This document shows, one piece after another, positions 33,925 to 47,805 of a stretch of 64,000 bases of DNA. Source of the stretch: Uloborus plumipes (taxonomy: Eukaryota; Arthropoda; Arachnida; Araneae; Uloboridae); assembly GCA_038373865.1 (NCBI GenBank), contig JAXGGA010006472.1, positions 1-64,000 of the forward strand, written 5' to 3'. The notes below the pieces were generated by a model. The model made no database searches, was not told the origin of the DNA, and saw only the letters and a program-made list of their open reading frames with translations. Every line of letters begins with the position of its first letter. Within the stretch, counting starts at the first letter, position 1. Made by a program: the position numbers and the translations under genes.

Positions 33925-34611
33925 CAGTCGAGTCTCCATATAACGAAGTCGCAAGGGACCATTGAAAAGGTTCGTTATATAGAAACTTCGCTATAAAGAA
34001 AATAGTAAATTTCTATGCTTAATTTTTCAATAGGAACTATACATGTGTAAGTAGTACATTAGGTTAATTTTCACTTTACTATTTTTGGAATAAATGCATT
34101 TTAGCAAAAGAAATAAATACAGTGCATATTTTGAAGTTATAAATGTAACGCAGTGAATGAATTAAGAAATAAAACTAATTAAATTTATTTATTAACCTAT
34201 TAAATTGTATCAGGAATGCTACTCGCATCTGTAGTATAATTGGTGAATTTTTGCAAATTTTTACATTAATAAATTAAAAGAATTAAACCTGAACTTGGTC
34301 GACGACACTAGATTTACTTTGAAAATAGTCCGTGATATTTTGCTGTACTTTGGAAACACTTTGCTCATAAAATTCTTCACATGTGGTGAAGTAAGCCTTC
34401 ACAAAAGCAGTAGAAGAAAGACTTCTATCTTCCAGAACATTGACACTTTCTCCCATAAAAACTTCGCAATAGAGAAATTGGGCCATTTGATATTCGTTAA
34501 AGGGAGACAAATTTACATGCTTTTTTACTGAAATTTTCTGTGTCACAGAACATGCTTCGTTATATAGAGAACTTCGCTAAATAGAGTGTTCGCTATATGG
34601 AGACTCGACTG
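33925..34611. mobile_element. Tigger/pogo-type element, 687 bp
   Basis: The ends CAGTCGAGTCTCCATATAAC and (inverse) CAGTCGAGTCTCCATATAGC are flanked by TA. GTTATATAGAAACTTCGC-type blocks repeat inside each end. The interior retains the tail of a transposase frame. It is internally deleted. Confidence 0.85.
34283..34546 (-). pseudogene. Probable pogo/Tigger transposase C-terminal tail
   Basis: The minus-strand frame includes CEEFYEQSVSKVQQNITDYF and ends a few residues later. An IT(D/S)YF or TDFF motif close to the stop is typical of Tigger/jerky-type transposases. The location inside an element with pogo-type ends supports the call. No catalytic core is present. Confidence 0.55.
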
Positions 34612-35258
34612 TATTTAAAGCACTAAAATATTTTCCACCATTAATGGGCAGTTTAGTCACGTATCATTATGTCCCATTAAACACTAAACTGGAATTAATT
34701 TTGTAGATCAAATTAAATTGAAAGCTAAGTAGGTAAGAGTAGAAATAAGACGGTAGTTTCGTTTTAATCAATTTACCAGTAATAAAGCTAAAATTATGTT
34801 CAAATAGAGCAACTGGTTAACTCGGTTGTTTTCAATGATGTTGGTGTGGTGTGGTGTTCATAATGTGTTTTCATACGGGATGGGTTAGCTGGAAATACTA
34901 TTAGAATGCGCTTGGTTAGTCACCAGTTGCTTTATGCGAACATACCCTAAGTTGACAGGTGAAAAAATAGACTAAAAATTACAACCACACAAACACAATG
35001 TCCTATACTTTGCAATGACTTGATGCATCCATGTGGGAAAATTATGCATTGTAAAACATGTTCCACTTGTAGTGAGAGATTTCATGTTCAGAACACACTA
35101 TTGTCATCGTTTGTGGAAGAATATAAAATATTAATGAGTCCATACTTCTGTTAAACTCGTTTATTGTTTTGCAAATATTTCTAATTTTCATATCAACAGG
35201 ATCATTCCCACGGCAGAATTGTAACATTAAACTTTGTCTCGGAACAAATGATCTAGCT

Positions 35259-37171
35259 CAGTGATTCTCAACCTTTTTACAGCTACCGCCCCCTTTAGGA
35301 CTGAAAATGTTTTCAACGCCCCCTTTCCGGACGGTTGTGATTCGGAAGAGAGGGGGGGGGCAAAAGGAGGTTTCTTGACCGTTTTAACTCTATAATTTTG
35401 CCCAAACAGATGGTTGAAAAAACTTATAAAAAAGTATAAGATATTTTTTTTTTTAAGCGGGCAGTTTTTTCCTCTAAAAAGACCTCTTCCTTGTCAAAGA
35501 ATCAAGCAAAAGTCTAGAACTGTTTCAATGAATAATGTCATTTTAAACGTAAATTAGAACAAAAAGGTTTGAAAAGAAAATACGCTGTTTTCAACATTTT
35601 TTTTTGAAAACCAATGTATTTTGAAAAATACACTGTGCGTTCAAATAGTTCCCGAAGCAGTCCAATCCCAAACCGTGTTGCTCTTATTTAGTTGCAACTA
35701 TGCAATATGCATCCCTCATTTTTATTACATACCTCATTTATTACATATATACTCATATTTTACTGCGGATGGTCAACACCAAAGCCGGACTTTCGATTTT
35801 TTCCCAGGCATGACAAAGATTTGAAACTCCCACCCGTATATGTCATCCTAAAAAATTATAAATCAAGTTTTTAGTGGAGGGGAAAAAATGAAATAAGTCA
35901 AATTTACAAATTGTAATAAAAGCTCAATTCAGAGAATTTTTTTTGAGTATTTTATGGCTTTTTGTAAACGGAGTTTTAAAAACGCAGTTCTTTTAACACT
36001 CCGGCGATCCGGTAGTTCCAGAATTACATATTAAATAGATGTGATAAGACGTCCAGAACCGTCAGTGGGTTAATCTTAGGTTTTGTGGTACGATTAGATC
36101 GAGTTATATTCAGGCACACCGGTGAAACATTTTAAACTGACGTAATTTTAGGCAAGTTACGATAAGAAGGAGAAAAAGATCCCTCATGATTTTTTTTCCA
36201 AAATTGAAAGATATTTTAAGGCTAATTTTAGTGATGTTAGGGGGTCAGAGCTCCTTCTGGTATTCGGTAAAATTGAAACCCCGAATTTATATTATTTTTA
36301 TTGATGGTAAAATTTCGGGAATTTTCATTTGAAATTTTTTCACATTGTACTCTGAAAAACGCAACTGTTAACTCACTACCTTTGGTGTTGTTAGGGAGAT
36401 GCTTTAACAACACAAAGAGTAGGTTATGAAGAGAAATTTTTCGTTACCTAAACAAGAAGTTCTAGGCTCGTGATTGGAGAAAGAGTAAGCGTCTAGTTCG
36501 AGATTCTCTCTCATTAGTATCTTTTAAAAAATCATTAGGCTGTCTTTTAGAATGAAGGTTTCCATAGCTCTTCGACAGAAATGTCTATAAACAAAATTTT
36601 AAGTTATGTATGGTTTTGTTAGAGAAGGAGGTGGGTGGTTCTGGATTTTTACCCTGGAAGTTTTTTTTAAATTGAAGTTTTCAAAAAGTAATTGTGAGCT
36701 TTTTTTTTGGGGGGGGGGGCGGGGTATCTAAGTTAGATGAGCAGAAACGGGTGAGGAATTTAGAGCTCTTCCTCAAACAATTTTTAAATGGACATCAATA
36801 AAACGTAATTTTAGGCTATTTTAGATAGTTATGCTATGAAAGTAGGGATCCACCTCCAAAAACCTTTTTGAAATTTAAGTGCTATTGGCGAATTTTATGC
36901 TATCTTTGTTGACGTTAGGAGAAGGATCGGGCTCGGAAGAATTTCCCAGAAGATAAATTTTAAAGCTATCCTTAGCGATCTATGAGAAAAAGGTTTCCTA
37001 CCTCTCTCGCCTAAAATATGTCTTCTCAAGCAAAATTCAAAACCTGCCCACCGCCCCCCTACCGCCCAAAATTAGTCCACCGCCCCCCTGCTGCCCAAAA
37101 TATGTTCACCGCCCCTCAGCATCCTCCCACCGCCCACCGGGGGGCGGTATCGCCCCCGTTGAGAACCACTG
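35259..37171. mobile_element. hAT element, 1.9 kb, non-coding
   Basis: The ends CAGTGATTCTCAACC and (inverse) CAGTGGTTCTCAAC are flanked by a perfect 8-bp duplication ATCTAGCT (35251-35258, 37172-37179). Just inside the left end is ACCGCCCCCTTTAGG. Inside the right end, 37045-37140, are about four units of CCGCCCCCCTNCNGCCCAAA. No transposase was recognised. Confidence 0.9.
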
Positions 37172-37761
37172 ATCTAGCTAGTGACGTACAAGTAAAATAT
37201 GTAAACAATACTATGCTGTGAATTCCAAACATTAATACATCATATGAAATTTTTGGTCAATTAATCAAGTATTCATACCTTACAACTTATTAAAATCGAA
37301 ATAAAATATTGACATTTATCTGTGAAAAATACAAATAAAAAACTATTAACAAGTTGACTGCCGAGAAAGGTAAAATCTATAGCACATGAGTTGTGCTAGA
37401 AACTACCTGTTAGCCAGTTTTGATTCACTGGTACCTCCTCAAAAGCCAAATATTTAAATTGATGTCAGTGTACTAGACAAATTCAAACCTGTACGAAAAC
37501 AGCAAATCTTTATCGCCTATGAACTAACTCACAGTCAAGTCTGTCTACTAAAATGACATGCTACGAATTATCTTGTGTGGCAGTCAAGGTGTTAGATACT
37601 AGGGCTTGGTCAAGAAAAAGATCCATAAACGGTATCATGCATTCAATGAAAAAGAATTAGTAGCTATGTGGAATACTTTTTTATTGTATGCGCCATTCAT
37701 GCGGGGTTCATATAAACTATGTGGTATACTTTTTTACTGTACTTGTGATTTGGGTGGTATA

Positions 37762-37788
37762 CGCTGAGGTGGCAAAAGTCATGGGATA
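37762..37788. mobile_element. Solo terminus of the DD36E Tc1 family
   Basis: CGCTGAGGTGGCAAAAGTCA followed by TGGGATA differs from the left end of the element at 2117 at only a few bases. No transposase or right terminus follows, so this is a truncated copy of the same family. Confidence 0.7.
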
Positions 37789-38404
37789 TTTTATTTTCCG
37801 ATCCTTGCTTGGCATCACAAAGAATAAACCAACTCCACAAGTCCAAAAACTTAAAGAAAATGTAAAAGTGCAAGAGGTTTTGAAAACATCTCGTCAAATT
37901 AAATTTTTTTTTTTTTTTTAATATGCTCAGAAGAAACCTGAACAGTTTAACAATTGGTACATGACTCAAAAACTCTGTCCTTGCTCGAAACAGAGAGTTC
38001 AAGTGTTTGCAGACAAAGTGTGGGAGACAAGTCCGTAGGCTTCTGTTACCCTCAATATAAATAGCACCAACAGGGCTCTTTCTAGAATGCCAATGGTGAT
38101 CGAGAAAGAGTTTCCACTAGTCCCTATTCTGTTTCTTTGCCCTTGAGAAAATCTCACTAAAACTGGAATAGTGGAAGGTAAATATACGTATGGCAAAAAT
38201 GTCACTTACAACATGTATAAATGGGCAATGCAATCGAGCGGTCCACTTTTGCACAAATACCCATTGGCAACGATTTTCCATTAATTAAGTCTATAGTGGC
38301 AGCATGGCTCAATACTTCAGCAGGCACTGTCTAGCCACTTTTCGAATTCACGCCTTTTGAGTTGTACTACTTAACGGGGCAAAAGAAGTTCGGGCATAAT
38401 ATTA

Positions 38405-38797
38405 CAGTAACCCCTCGTTATATCGCGCTTTTCGGGGGACAAAGAAAAAGAGCGATATATCCGAAAGCGCGATATAACCGAGGTTATATAAAAAAAGTTT
38501 TTCTCTTTTCTACGGCCCTGGGAGGAAGCAGTTTCCAACTTAAGATGAAATATTTTGCTGGTATGCACGTTTGTGTGACAGGAATTGTCGCTGTTTTCCC
38601 AGGGAATTTATAAGAATAGAAGAATCTTCGTTTTGTTCATTGACAAAATAAAGAAAAGAGTTTTTCTGACTTTTACCATACGTTTTCATTAATGGTTTCA
38701 AACTTAAAGCAAGTTTTTTTTTAATAAGCTTTGATATTTCGGGAGACACAAGAAAAAAGCGATATAGCCAAATAAGCGATATAACGAGGGTCTACTG
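38405..38797. mobile_element. Tigger/pogo-type MITE, 393 bp
   Basis: The left end CAGTAACCCCTCGTTATATC and inverse right end CAGTAGACCCTCGTTATATC are TA-flanked. Inner GCGATATA blocks occur on both sides (AAAGAGCGATATATCC, AAAGCGATATAGCC). Non-coding. Confidence 0.85.
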
Positions 38798-39397
38798 TAG
38801 TAAGTATACCCATGACTGTTAAAAAAAAAAAAACCTGGTCCAAGTGCCAAATACAAAACTTACAATGATCCATCTATACAAGAAGAGCATTTTTAAAGAA
38901 CATGCTTAAAAATTGGTAAAGTAGACTACATTAATGACTCCATGATTTATGCAAATAATTTTGAAAATAAAAAAGAAAAAGCACATGATTTGAAAGGTCT
39001 TTTTTTATGGCAGGGTTTCCATTACCGTCTCATTTTTCGGAAAACACAAAATTACGAAAATGAAGCAAGGCATTTTGGCTTTTTTTTGCTCCAAGATAAT
39101 AAGATAAAGAAAAGTAAAAAAAAGATGCATGATGCGAGCGAGGAATAAAGCACAACAAAGCTAATGTACAACAGATACTGCACTTGACCTTCACACGGCA
39201 CACAGTATGTATTTCATTTATTTATACAGATATATATTTTAATACTTACATGCATATGCAATAGGTAAAAACCGACTATATGAGATGCTTTTTGCTGCAA
39301 CAATAAATATGATTGAATGAAGCAATGCCACTCTGACTTTGAAGATGAAAATATGCTGCCTGCAAAATCTTGCTTTTGAGTATCTAAGTTTCTTTTC

Positions 39398-39660
39398 ATG
39401 AAAGAGAAAGTACTGCATCAATTTCCACACTACCTTAAAGTCGCATTCAGACTGGAGCACAGTAAAACAGCTTTCGCAACTAACCTGAGCACGCAAGCAA
39501 CCACTCGTGAGAGTCAGAATGCTGTGGCTCAGGTCGAACAGTGCTCAAGTATGGATGCCACTTTGGAGGTATGATGCAAAAAGCGCATTACCCCTTTTTG
39601 CAGAAGCAAGGCGGGTTCCCCAGGAGGTATATTTCCATACAAGAAAAGATTAAAGAATAT
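39398..39660. repeat. Right copy of the 260-290 bp inverted repeat
   Basis: Inverse of 33405-33690. The two copies bound a 6.3-kb interval containing two Tigger-type elements, the 1.9-kb hAT and the solo Tc1 end. Confidence 0.85.
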
Positions 39661-42600
39661 TATTATAGACAATGTTAGGAATTGATAGGATAAAAGCTGT
39701 TCACAAGAGGAACCATTTACAATTCTCAGTGGTTAAGTAAAAGTAAGGGAATATAGAATGATAAGAATCAATGAAAGCAAGTTTTGACTTTTACAGGCAA
39801 TAAAGGTGTACAAATTAGGATATTTCTTCATATAGGAATGTTCTTCCTTCTAAAATTCCAGCAAAAATCTAAAAAACACAAAATTTCTTCAGTAAATTAA
39901 ACTATTTTAACAATAACATAACACTATAATTTTTTTAGCAACAATTGTCAAAAAAATTTATCAGTACAAATCATGCAAATGGACTTAGGTCCAGAAAACA
40001 TTTACTTTGAATTACACCCCCTCCCCCCTAACTCATTGAATAAGTGATAATTTTCAACAAAGCGCAGTCCGCCCCCGATTTTAGGTTTTACCGCTTGGTA
40101 CATTTTTTCCCACTGTGGTCCGACTAAAAACGTAAAATTTGGGTTCAACTATAATTACAAAATGACATTTGGTGAAGCAACCTAAAAATTTTACTACATT
40201 TTATCATTTCAAAAAGTTTTTATAATAATTAATATTCATAATTAAATGTAAAAGTTGAATAATAAGACTGACATTTTTGAAGCCAAGTAATATTTATCAG
40301 CAGTGAAATTGCTTCGCTTTACAATTTCAATCTTGTTATCTTGTAACTAACAAACTTTTCCCATTTGTTGTTTGTATATACATCTTGTTTGCATTAAATA
40401 CACTAAATAAAATATCAAATACCCAAATGAAATATACTTTATCCTCGTTTTTCATTTTATTAAACTCTAATATTCAAAAACTTGTCATGTAACTCTTGAC
40501 AAAACTGAATGAAACTACTTTCAAATAGTTTCTTGCCTGTTCCTTGATAGCAATGCCAACTAGATCTGCTGGGCTGTAGAGAATCTTTGCAAATTTCTCA
40601 TAGGTACACAATAAATTGAGAAAATGTTTAGGTTTTGAAAGATCATTCAAACTTGTATATTGTTATAGACTATTGCAGAGTGTGAATAATGTAACATGTG
40701 ATTTTCAACGGGGATAATATTGTAAATAAATCATACTCTGGTTAACACTTAATCATTTTTTCCTACGTATTCTTTGTTGTATGTTAGTAATTTTTTTTAA
40801 AGCTATTTTCTGAATTTCAGCAATAAAAGGGGCAGAAAGGGGTTTCTCGTGTTGGTTTAACTGGTTTTTACTTTCTCAGTAGAAACCTATCAACCCTGAA
40901 TATAAGGCATACAAGTTCAAAAAAATTTGGGATTTGTGCAACTTCTGGGATAAGGGAATATTTTAAATCCCTTTAAAATATCGAAAATGAAACATGTCTG
41001 CCTTTTAGTCAACCTATCACAAAATTCCCCCATCTTTGAATAGGCCGCTATCTTATTCAAACATTCATTTTATTCACCTTGTTATATAAACATAAAAAGA
41101 TGAGTGACTTTGACATAGACAACGAAAGCAGATAACTTAGTTGTTAGTTAAATCCATTTTATCATAAAATTAAAAATTTGAAACTCTTTATTCGTTGAAT
41201 GATGTCAATATAATTATCAATCCATAAAATCCACTGTAATTGAGTAAATAAGAAATCTCATGTCTAATTTAATTATGCAGCTTAATAAAGTCTTATTTAA
41301 AGCATATTGATTAGAAACGTAAAATCAGCTAGAGTGATTGCTGTAGTAAATTTTTATTTCATAAGTCTGTTTGCTCAGTTGAACACTTAATATGATTCTC
41401 CTGTAGTAACAAAAATATCAACACACTCCTTGTGATATACTTGATTCGATAAAATTCACTACAAAAAAGTGCAGACTCTCTACGTAATAAACAAAACTTT
41501 CAAAGCTCTCTACGAATGTTTAAAACGCATAAAAATATGAACAACAAAAAATAGTCTACCGCAAAAATCTGAGGGATAAGAACTTCTTATTATTTCCATA
41601 AGTTGTTCACTTACCTGTTGAAATCGTACGTTCGAAACAAACTTTTCTTTAAACCCCTGAAAAACTTTCATTTGTTCTACAGTATATTCGTTTGCATTAA
41701 AAAGAATTTGCTCAAGTTTTCAGAACAAGTATACATTTAGAACAAACTAAAATCTTTCAAATAGCAGTGAGACTAAATTGTTTGTTTATCCAATTTTGCA
41801 ACGATGAGATGACAGCAACTGGGTGGCCAGCAATGGATTCCTAAACATAAGCATCAAGCATGGCATCAAGTCAGCAGAGAGAGTCGTATGGTAAAAGGTC
41901 GGGAGTCGTATGGACAACAAACGGCTGTGACGTCACGTGAAAGTACCTCATTGCAATCAATCCTTTCTGGTACTTCTACTTCAACTATAGTTTGTTTGTT
42001 TACAAGTGTGTTAGGGAAAAAAAAAAGTTTATTTAATACGTTTACGTATGTAAAGTCTTCTTTAAGCGTCAATTAAAATTGTTATGGTACTACAAATTGT
42101 TCGCGCGGACTCATTTTCATGAAAGTTGTTGAATTTTCAAAATTTAGTTGCCTGGAACAATTTAGAAAAATACAACATTTTTTAATGTAATTATTTGAAA
42201 GATGTTATTATCGTAGAGTTGCTTAGAAAAACGTGTAGAGTGCTAATACTTCTTAATTTCTTTTAACTTATCTAAGAAATGCTTGTCCGCTTTTCTCCTT
42301 ACTATGATATTTAAAAAGTGATTAAATTGAAGAAAAAGCGTATTGCTTTACTTTGCTTTCCAGAAATAAAATCCTTTCACGAGAATACTATGCTAAAGCA
42401 CCCAAGAGAGAAATTTAGCTTTGTTCAGCCTATGAATCGTATGCGAGCTCTAAATGTAACCTGTAACCTGAAATCATGATTGGCCAGTTTCTCTCAGAAG
42501 TGGTAAAAAAGGGCAGTAAAAAAAAAAAAAAAGTTTCTTCCAATTAGAAGAAAAATTTTCAGTATTTACAGTTACGTTTCAATGAATCGGGCAAATCTTG

Positions 42601-43300
42601 AAGTTGTCATCCTTACCCATGATCTTTGAAGTTTTTATATCATGTGAATTATATATATATAGATATATTTATAGATAGGCCATGGCAAGGGCCCTGGTTT
42701 GCGCTCCACTAGACAAAACACTTTAATTGCGTGGATTTTTTTGTTGGTTCACATTATCTACATTCATAGAGAGGGGAAAGGAGTATTAAAAAATAAAAAA
42801 CTAAGAATCTTAGATCAATGCCACCTTCCCCACAACCCTTGTTTCATCTTACAGTCTTACAGAAAAATTCAAAAGTGTATTCCCTTACTCAAATATTATT
42901 ATTTTGTGTAGTATTGGCTGGACAACAAATTTAAATTGCTATTTTTTCTGCATTTTTCCAATTATTTTATTTTTATAGCTTTAAAGATAAAGTAAGTATT
43001 TATTTTTTTACCTAAAAATTATTAATCATAGTGCTTAGTATTTAAAACTTCATTTTTTCTTGTAGTTTAAAAATACCAACATAAATTTATCTTTGTTTGT
43101 TTTCATTATTTATTTACATTATAAAATAACCTGAGATGTTTAGAGCTCTCTAGTGTGCAAAGTGACGGACGAAACATTGCGAAATTTCATACCATTTAAA
43201 CATGGGAATTTGATTTCTGAAATAAATAAATACAGTTCCGAAAATTGCCACCAGGGGACATTTTGGTGTTAAATAGATGTATTGTTATTGCCATGTAAGA
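39661..43300. other. Intergenic AT-rich stretch, no gene recognised
   Basis: No exon or paired transposon ends could be delimited. A CRE/E-box composite lies at 41928. A short TA run lies at about 42650. Confidence 0.4.
41928..41939. promoter_or_regulatory. Overlapping CRE and E-box
   Basis: TGACGTCACGTG combines the palindromic CRE TGACGTCA with the palindromic E-box CACGTG, sharing four bases. Such composites occur in animal promoters. No start site or transcript can be assigned. The SERAC1-like first coding exon is 10 kb downstream. Confidence 0.25.
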
Positions 43301-43304
43301 GTGC

Positions 43305-43495
43305 ATTAACCACTATCAAGGCAGTGGTGCCATTGCCTCAAGCGGTCAGACTTTTTTATTAACATATATGACAACACAAGAAAAATTTACAGCACAAAGA
43401 GAGGAAATAACACTTAGGACACCAGTGGGAATCGAACCTGCGACCACCTGCTTTCAAGGCAAAACTTTTATCTCTTAGCCACCAAGACCCCAATA
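43305..43495 (-). repeat. tRNA-derived SINE-like sequence
   Basis: On the minus strand, TGGTGGCTAAGAGATAAAAG fits a pol III A box and GGTTCGATTCC at 43428-43438 is a perfect B box, about 40 bases apart. The tRNA-like part cannot close an acceptor stem, so it is not a functional tRNA. The body continues to about 43305. The limits are approximate. Confidence 0.6.
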
Positions 43496-44661
43496 GATGT
43501 ATTAGAGTGAATATTGAAGGATTAAATACCAACTGAACAAATTTACAACAAATGATTTTTTTTCACAAATGAAGTTTAATATGACCGTTTTTTGTGCAGT
43601 TCCAGGAACTGCACATGATACATTACATTTTCCATGGTGCCTCGTAACATACTGGAATTGATTTCTCTCATCTTTATGCTACTACCTTAAAAATTATGAT
43701 ATCAGATTTTTGTTCTTGATTCACAACACTTTTCAGGTATCAATACAATGAAAAGTCACAAGGATTGAGATCAGGCAAACTTGAGGCCATACCGTAGGAA
43801 AAGACATTTTAACATATCTCTCTTTTAGTAGAATGACCAGTTGCTTCATTCTGCTGAAGCCGTCAGCGGCTACATTTTCCGCTGAAGCGTGTTATTGATA
43901 GCAAGTGTTAAGTGGTGTAAGTCACAAAATGCTGCATTTCATATCTCGGTGAATATTAACCCTATAAGGAGGCTGGGCCGGTTTCAGGCGGGTCAGAAGA
44001 AAGTCACTTGAGGCCTGAGACGGCCGGATTCGGGCGGCTAGAGTGCTCCATAGAGGTGTTGGGGTTTTCAGCTACCCCGTGTGCTTATCTGCGCGGGAAA
44101 TCTCTGGGAGCGATCTTGCTCTCGGTGAAAAGCCATTCAAGAGGCACAGGAGAAAGGAGAGTCATTGTCAGTTATCCCCTTCACTAATTGCAAATCTCCA
44201 AAGCGTTTGCCTCAAGAATTCTGCTCTGTTGAGAGTATTGTGCTGGTTGAAACTTTTTTTCTTATTTTCGTTTCGTTCTCTCAGAATATATGTATATATT
44301 TTTAGTTGAAAGTAAAGATGGCACGAAGCGCAGTTTTGCCGAAGCGCCGAATACCGAATTTTCGGCCAACTAACGGCCGAAGCTTCGGCTGTTGCAAATT
44401 GAAAGGTTGGCATTGAATGCGTAATAAAAGCATACAATATGATACTATACTCCATATGTTTTAATATTCTTAGTGTTACGCAACAATTTTAGCTTACTGT
44501 CTCATTTTTTTATTTAATTAATTTCAGTTTTTGTTTTGTTTTTGTACGGGTAGAAAAGAAGACTTTTCTAATTTGTTTATTGTAAATAAGTAGTATGAAG
44601 CATTAATTCGAATATGAAAAACATGTTCTACAGTTAAGTTGATGTATAGAACCAAACCAAC

Positions 44662-45106
44662 CAGTGGCGTATCCAGGAATTGATTTTGGGGGGTGCACAT
44701 CGAACATCGACACTGCGATGAGAGGGGAAAAAAATCAAGAAATATGGTGAAACTTTAAAAACGCAGTATTTCGATTTAATTTTTTCTATTGAACGTTGCT
44801 CAAAGATTTTTTTTCCCACAAAAATGAATATCATGCAAGAACAATAAGGCGCGGGCACATCGCTCATTTTCCTCTTACATTTCCACAATTACAGAATAAC
44901 AATTAGTTTTGCATCTTATTGTCGAAAACAGAAAATAATATGACAATATTTCAGTGTCCATAAAGTATTTTTCATTGAAAAAACCTGAAGCATATTTACA
45001 TGAAGGTTACATGTTTTTTCAAAATTCGGTGCCACCATTGTTTATAGTCTTACAAAATCTTGGGGGGTACATTGGTCCCTTGGCACCCTCCTTGGATACG
45101 CCACTG
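44662..45106. mobile_element. hAT MITE with CAGTGGCGTATCCAGG ends
   Basis: The ends CAGTGGCGTATCCAGGA and (inverse) CAGTGGCGTATCCAAGGA are flanked by a perfect 8-bp duplication AAACCAAC (44654-44661, 45107-45114). 445 bp, non-coding. It is nested in the possible piggyBac-like element. Confidence 0.88.
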
Positions 45107-47060
45107 AAACCAACTAATATGATCAAATATTAAATCATAGAATAAACTAGTAATTAGTTGCTTTTCATATTGTATCTTAACACTGTACTGTAATTAATAA
45201 ATATACTTAATTTAAAATTTTTGAATTGAAGTTGAATTTGTTAGTCATGTACACGCATTTTCCTTTACCTATCATTGTGTATTTATGAATTATATAAAAT
45301 ATTTAATACGTTTAGTTTTGGAACTGTCTATATATTAAGAGTAATTGAATAATTAAATGAAAAATAAGATTTTTCTGTTAAGTAACGAATGAAATCGAAA
45401 TTTAATATCTCCCATCAAAAGTGGGTGTGCAAGGAATGGGCACTCTCCCCGTATTTTGCATTTTGCTTGATAAAAAATAAACAAAAATTCAGCTTCAATT
45501 TACTTTTTGTTAATTCTCTGGATATTTTATATATCCTGAACTATTACTAATAATCATGATCAATTCCTACAAAATTATATTAATTATATCGTCAGTTCAG
45601 TAGTACAGTTCGAGCTCAATAACCAAAGCCCCTAAAAGAGGCCTCCGTTTCAGAGCGACCAAATTTTTACGAAAAGTAGGGGTATGCCGCTCGGTGAGGT
45701 GTTACTATATATATATTTTTCACATTTTTTACTTAAAAAATTATTCATTTATTTTGATGATTGCTTCATGTATATGGTTTACCTTTCCAAATATTTCATT
45801 TAATAATTCTCTTTTATATTTAACATGCATTAAAAGTCTGAAAATGTGTGCGAAACAATAACATTGGGAAGAACGGAGCAATCATGCATCGAGAATAGAA
45901 ATTCGAAAAGAAAAAACAATAGACACTTTGAAAACTCAAAAAATTATTGCTTTCAAATCTAGTAATGTATGACTAAAAAATAATTTGTTAAAAATCTAAT
46001 TATTTTTAGTTTCTATAAAGCAATTGTAACTAGCGTTTTTCATTGAATGTCATCTGTGCGTTCATGCATCCATCAGATGAAATCAAACACATTTACTTTT
46101 CCGTTGGAATTTAAAAACTGTTCCTTTCAAAAACCTGGCACAATACAACTGGAAATTGGCGCGCTTTCATTCAGATTCTGCCACCCAGTCAGGCCGGTCA
46201 TACTCTGTATCAGTGTATCAAACTCTGGAATGCCGATCGCCTGAAGAAAGAGTCGCCTTTTTTGCGCGGGAAATTTTCGTGGGAGAGAGTTTCTTATCAA
46301 TGGGCTAGCACCATCAACTGCCCCCTTGGCTAAAGACTAAAAAAGCAATTGTCCTCAAAAGAGCTTTAGTACAATTACGAAATGCGCACAATATGGGAGT
46401 AGGTATTGTTCGCGACTGAGGTAAAAGAGAGCTCATCTTAAGTAGTTCTTCCTTGTATTTTCTGAAGTCAAATGTGAAACACAGACGAAAAATACACTTT
46501 TTTTTTCTTCTATGCATGTCAAAATGTTTTTTTAATTTATTAGTACCAAGTACAAACACATCTGAAACGAAAATAGGATAATAGGTTAAGAAGAGATGCT
46601 CATAGTATCTTTGTTCAGGAATCATTATAAATTTTTTTTGCTGCTTGCTCTATACTTTTATCAGTTCTCGGAAATGCTCCCCCCCCCTTACATTTTAACA
46701 AAAATATCAGTTTAATTTTTGTCCAGTTTGAGGCGTACACGTGTCTGATTTTGTATAGACCTGTGCATAAAGAGAAAGGGAGAACGGAAGAAAAAAAGAG
46801 TAGAAAGCATTTAGAACATTACTAAATTTTTGTTCAGTATCTTATATGTTATTTCTTTAGCCTATTTTTCTGTTGCTACGCAAAAGCTTCCTTATTCATT
46901 AATCAAAATCCACGATTTGTCGCTCATTTTAAGCTTATTTTGCTGATTAATGACAAAACATAGACTCGCGGTCAAAAAATTTTCTTTTTTCTTCAAAAAA
47001 AGTATTTTTTTTCTGTGTTTTATTCCACATTTCTTTTTTGAATATCATCCAGCATTAAAA

Positions 47061-47124
47061 CGCTTTGGCGCGGTTCGGTAGAACATCATGCTTTTGTTGA
47101 AAGGGCATGAGTTCAAATCCGGAC
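47061..47124 (+). repeat. tRNA-derived SINE-like head
   Basis: TGGCGCGGTTCGGTAGAA resembles an A box and GAGTTCAAATCC a B box, with plausible spacing. There is no closing acceptor stem and no CCA-type end. It is probably a SINE head; the body downstream was not delimited. Confidence 0.45.
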
Positions 47125-47559
47125 CAAAAAATATATCTTATAGATTTTTTTTCCCTCAGCAGAATTCTAATCCGACTTTTCATCTTCATAGGGGAATGTG
47201 AGGCAAAGTGAAATGGTAAAATATTTTCATACTTTGTAGCCCCACTCATCTAGCAATATTTAACTAAATTCCTAGACATATAATTGATTCTTGTCAACAA
47301 AAAAATCGCTCCAAAGATCAACGAAAAAAATTATACAAGTCATTTTCAAAATTTAATACCTTTATTGTAATATTCGTGGTTTTTTAAAAATATTTCTTGT
47401 TATTATAATAAAACTATAAAATTTTTGCAATTATTATTTAAACTGTTAATTGAGATCTACTGATGTCCAGGGAAGTCCTTATTTTGTTTATATTAGGCAT
47501 TTTTTTATTTTAAATGTCCAATGTAATTTGTCAAGTGCACGCAGGGCAAAGTGAAATAG

Positions 47560-47805
47560 TTCATTTTGTTTACTTACTTATTCATTCATTTATTAAATCA
47601 TGTACGTATTTCTTTATTCATTGATTTATTTACATTATTATACTTAATCATTTACTTATTTAGTCACTCATTAACTCATTTTCTTATTCGTTCTGCTTTT
47701 TATTTACTCATTTATTGTTTCTTACATATTCATTTATTTATTTGTATATTTACTTTTTCGTTATTTCTTTTTTAATTATTATTTTTGCCTTTATTTACGC
47801 ATTCA
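47560..47805. repeat. Degenerate tetranucleotide array
   Basis: A long run built from ATTT, ATTC and ACTT variants (CATTTATT, TTATTCATT and similar) without clear higher-order structure. Confidence 0.75.

Noticed and set aside
43421..43491. Functional tRNA gene
   Set aside because: A and B boxes are present but no acceptor stem can be paired; better explained as a SINE head.
47061..47124. Functional tRNA gene
   Set aside because: Box-like motifs only; ends do not pair, and the sequence grades into AT-rich repeat.
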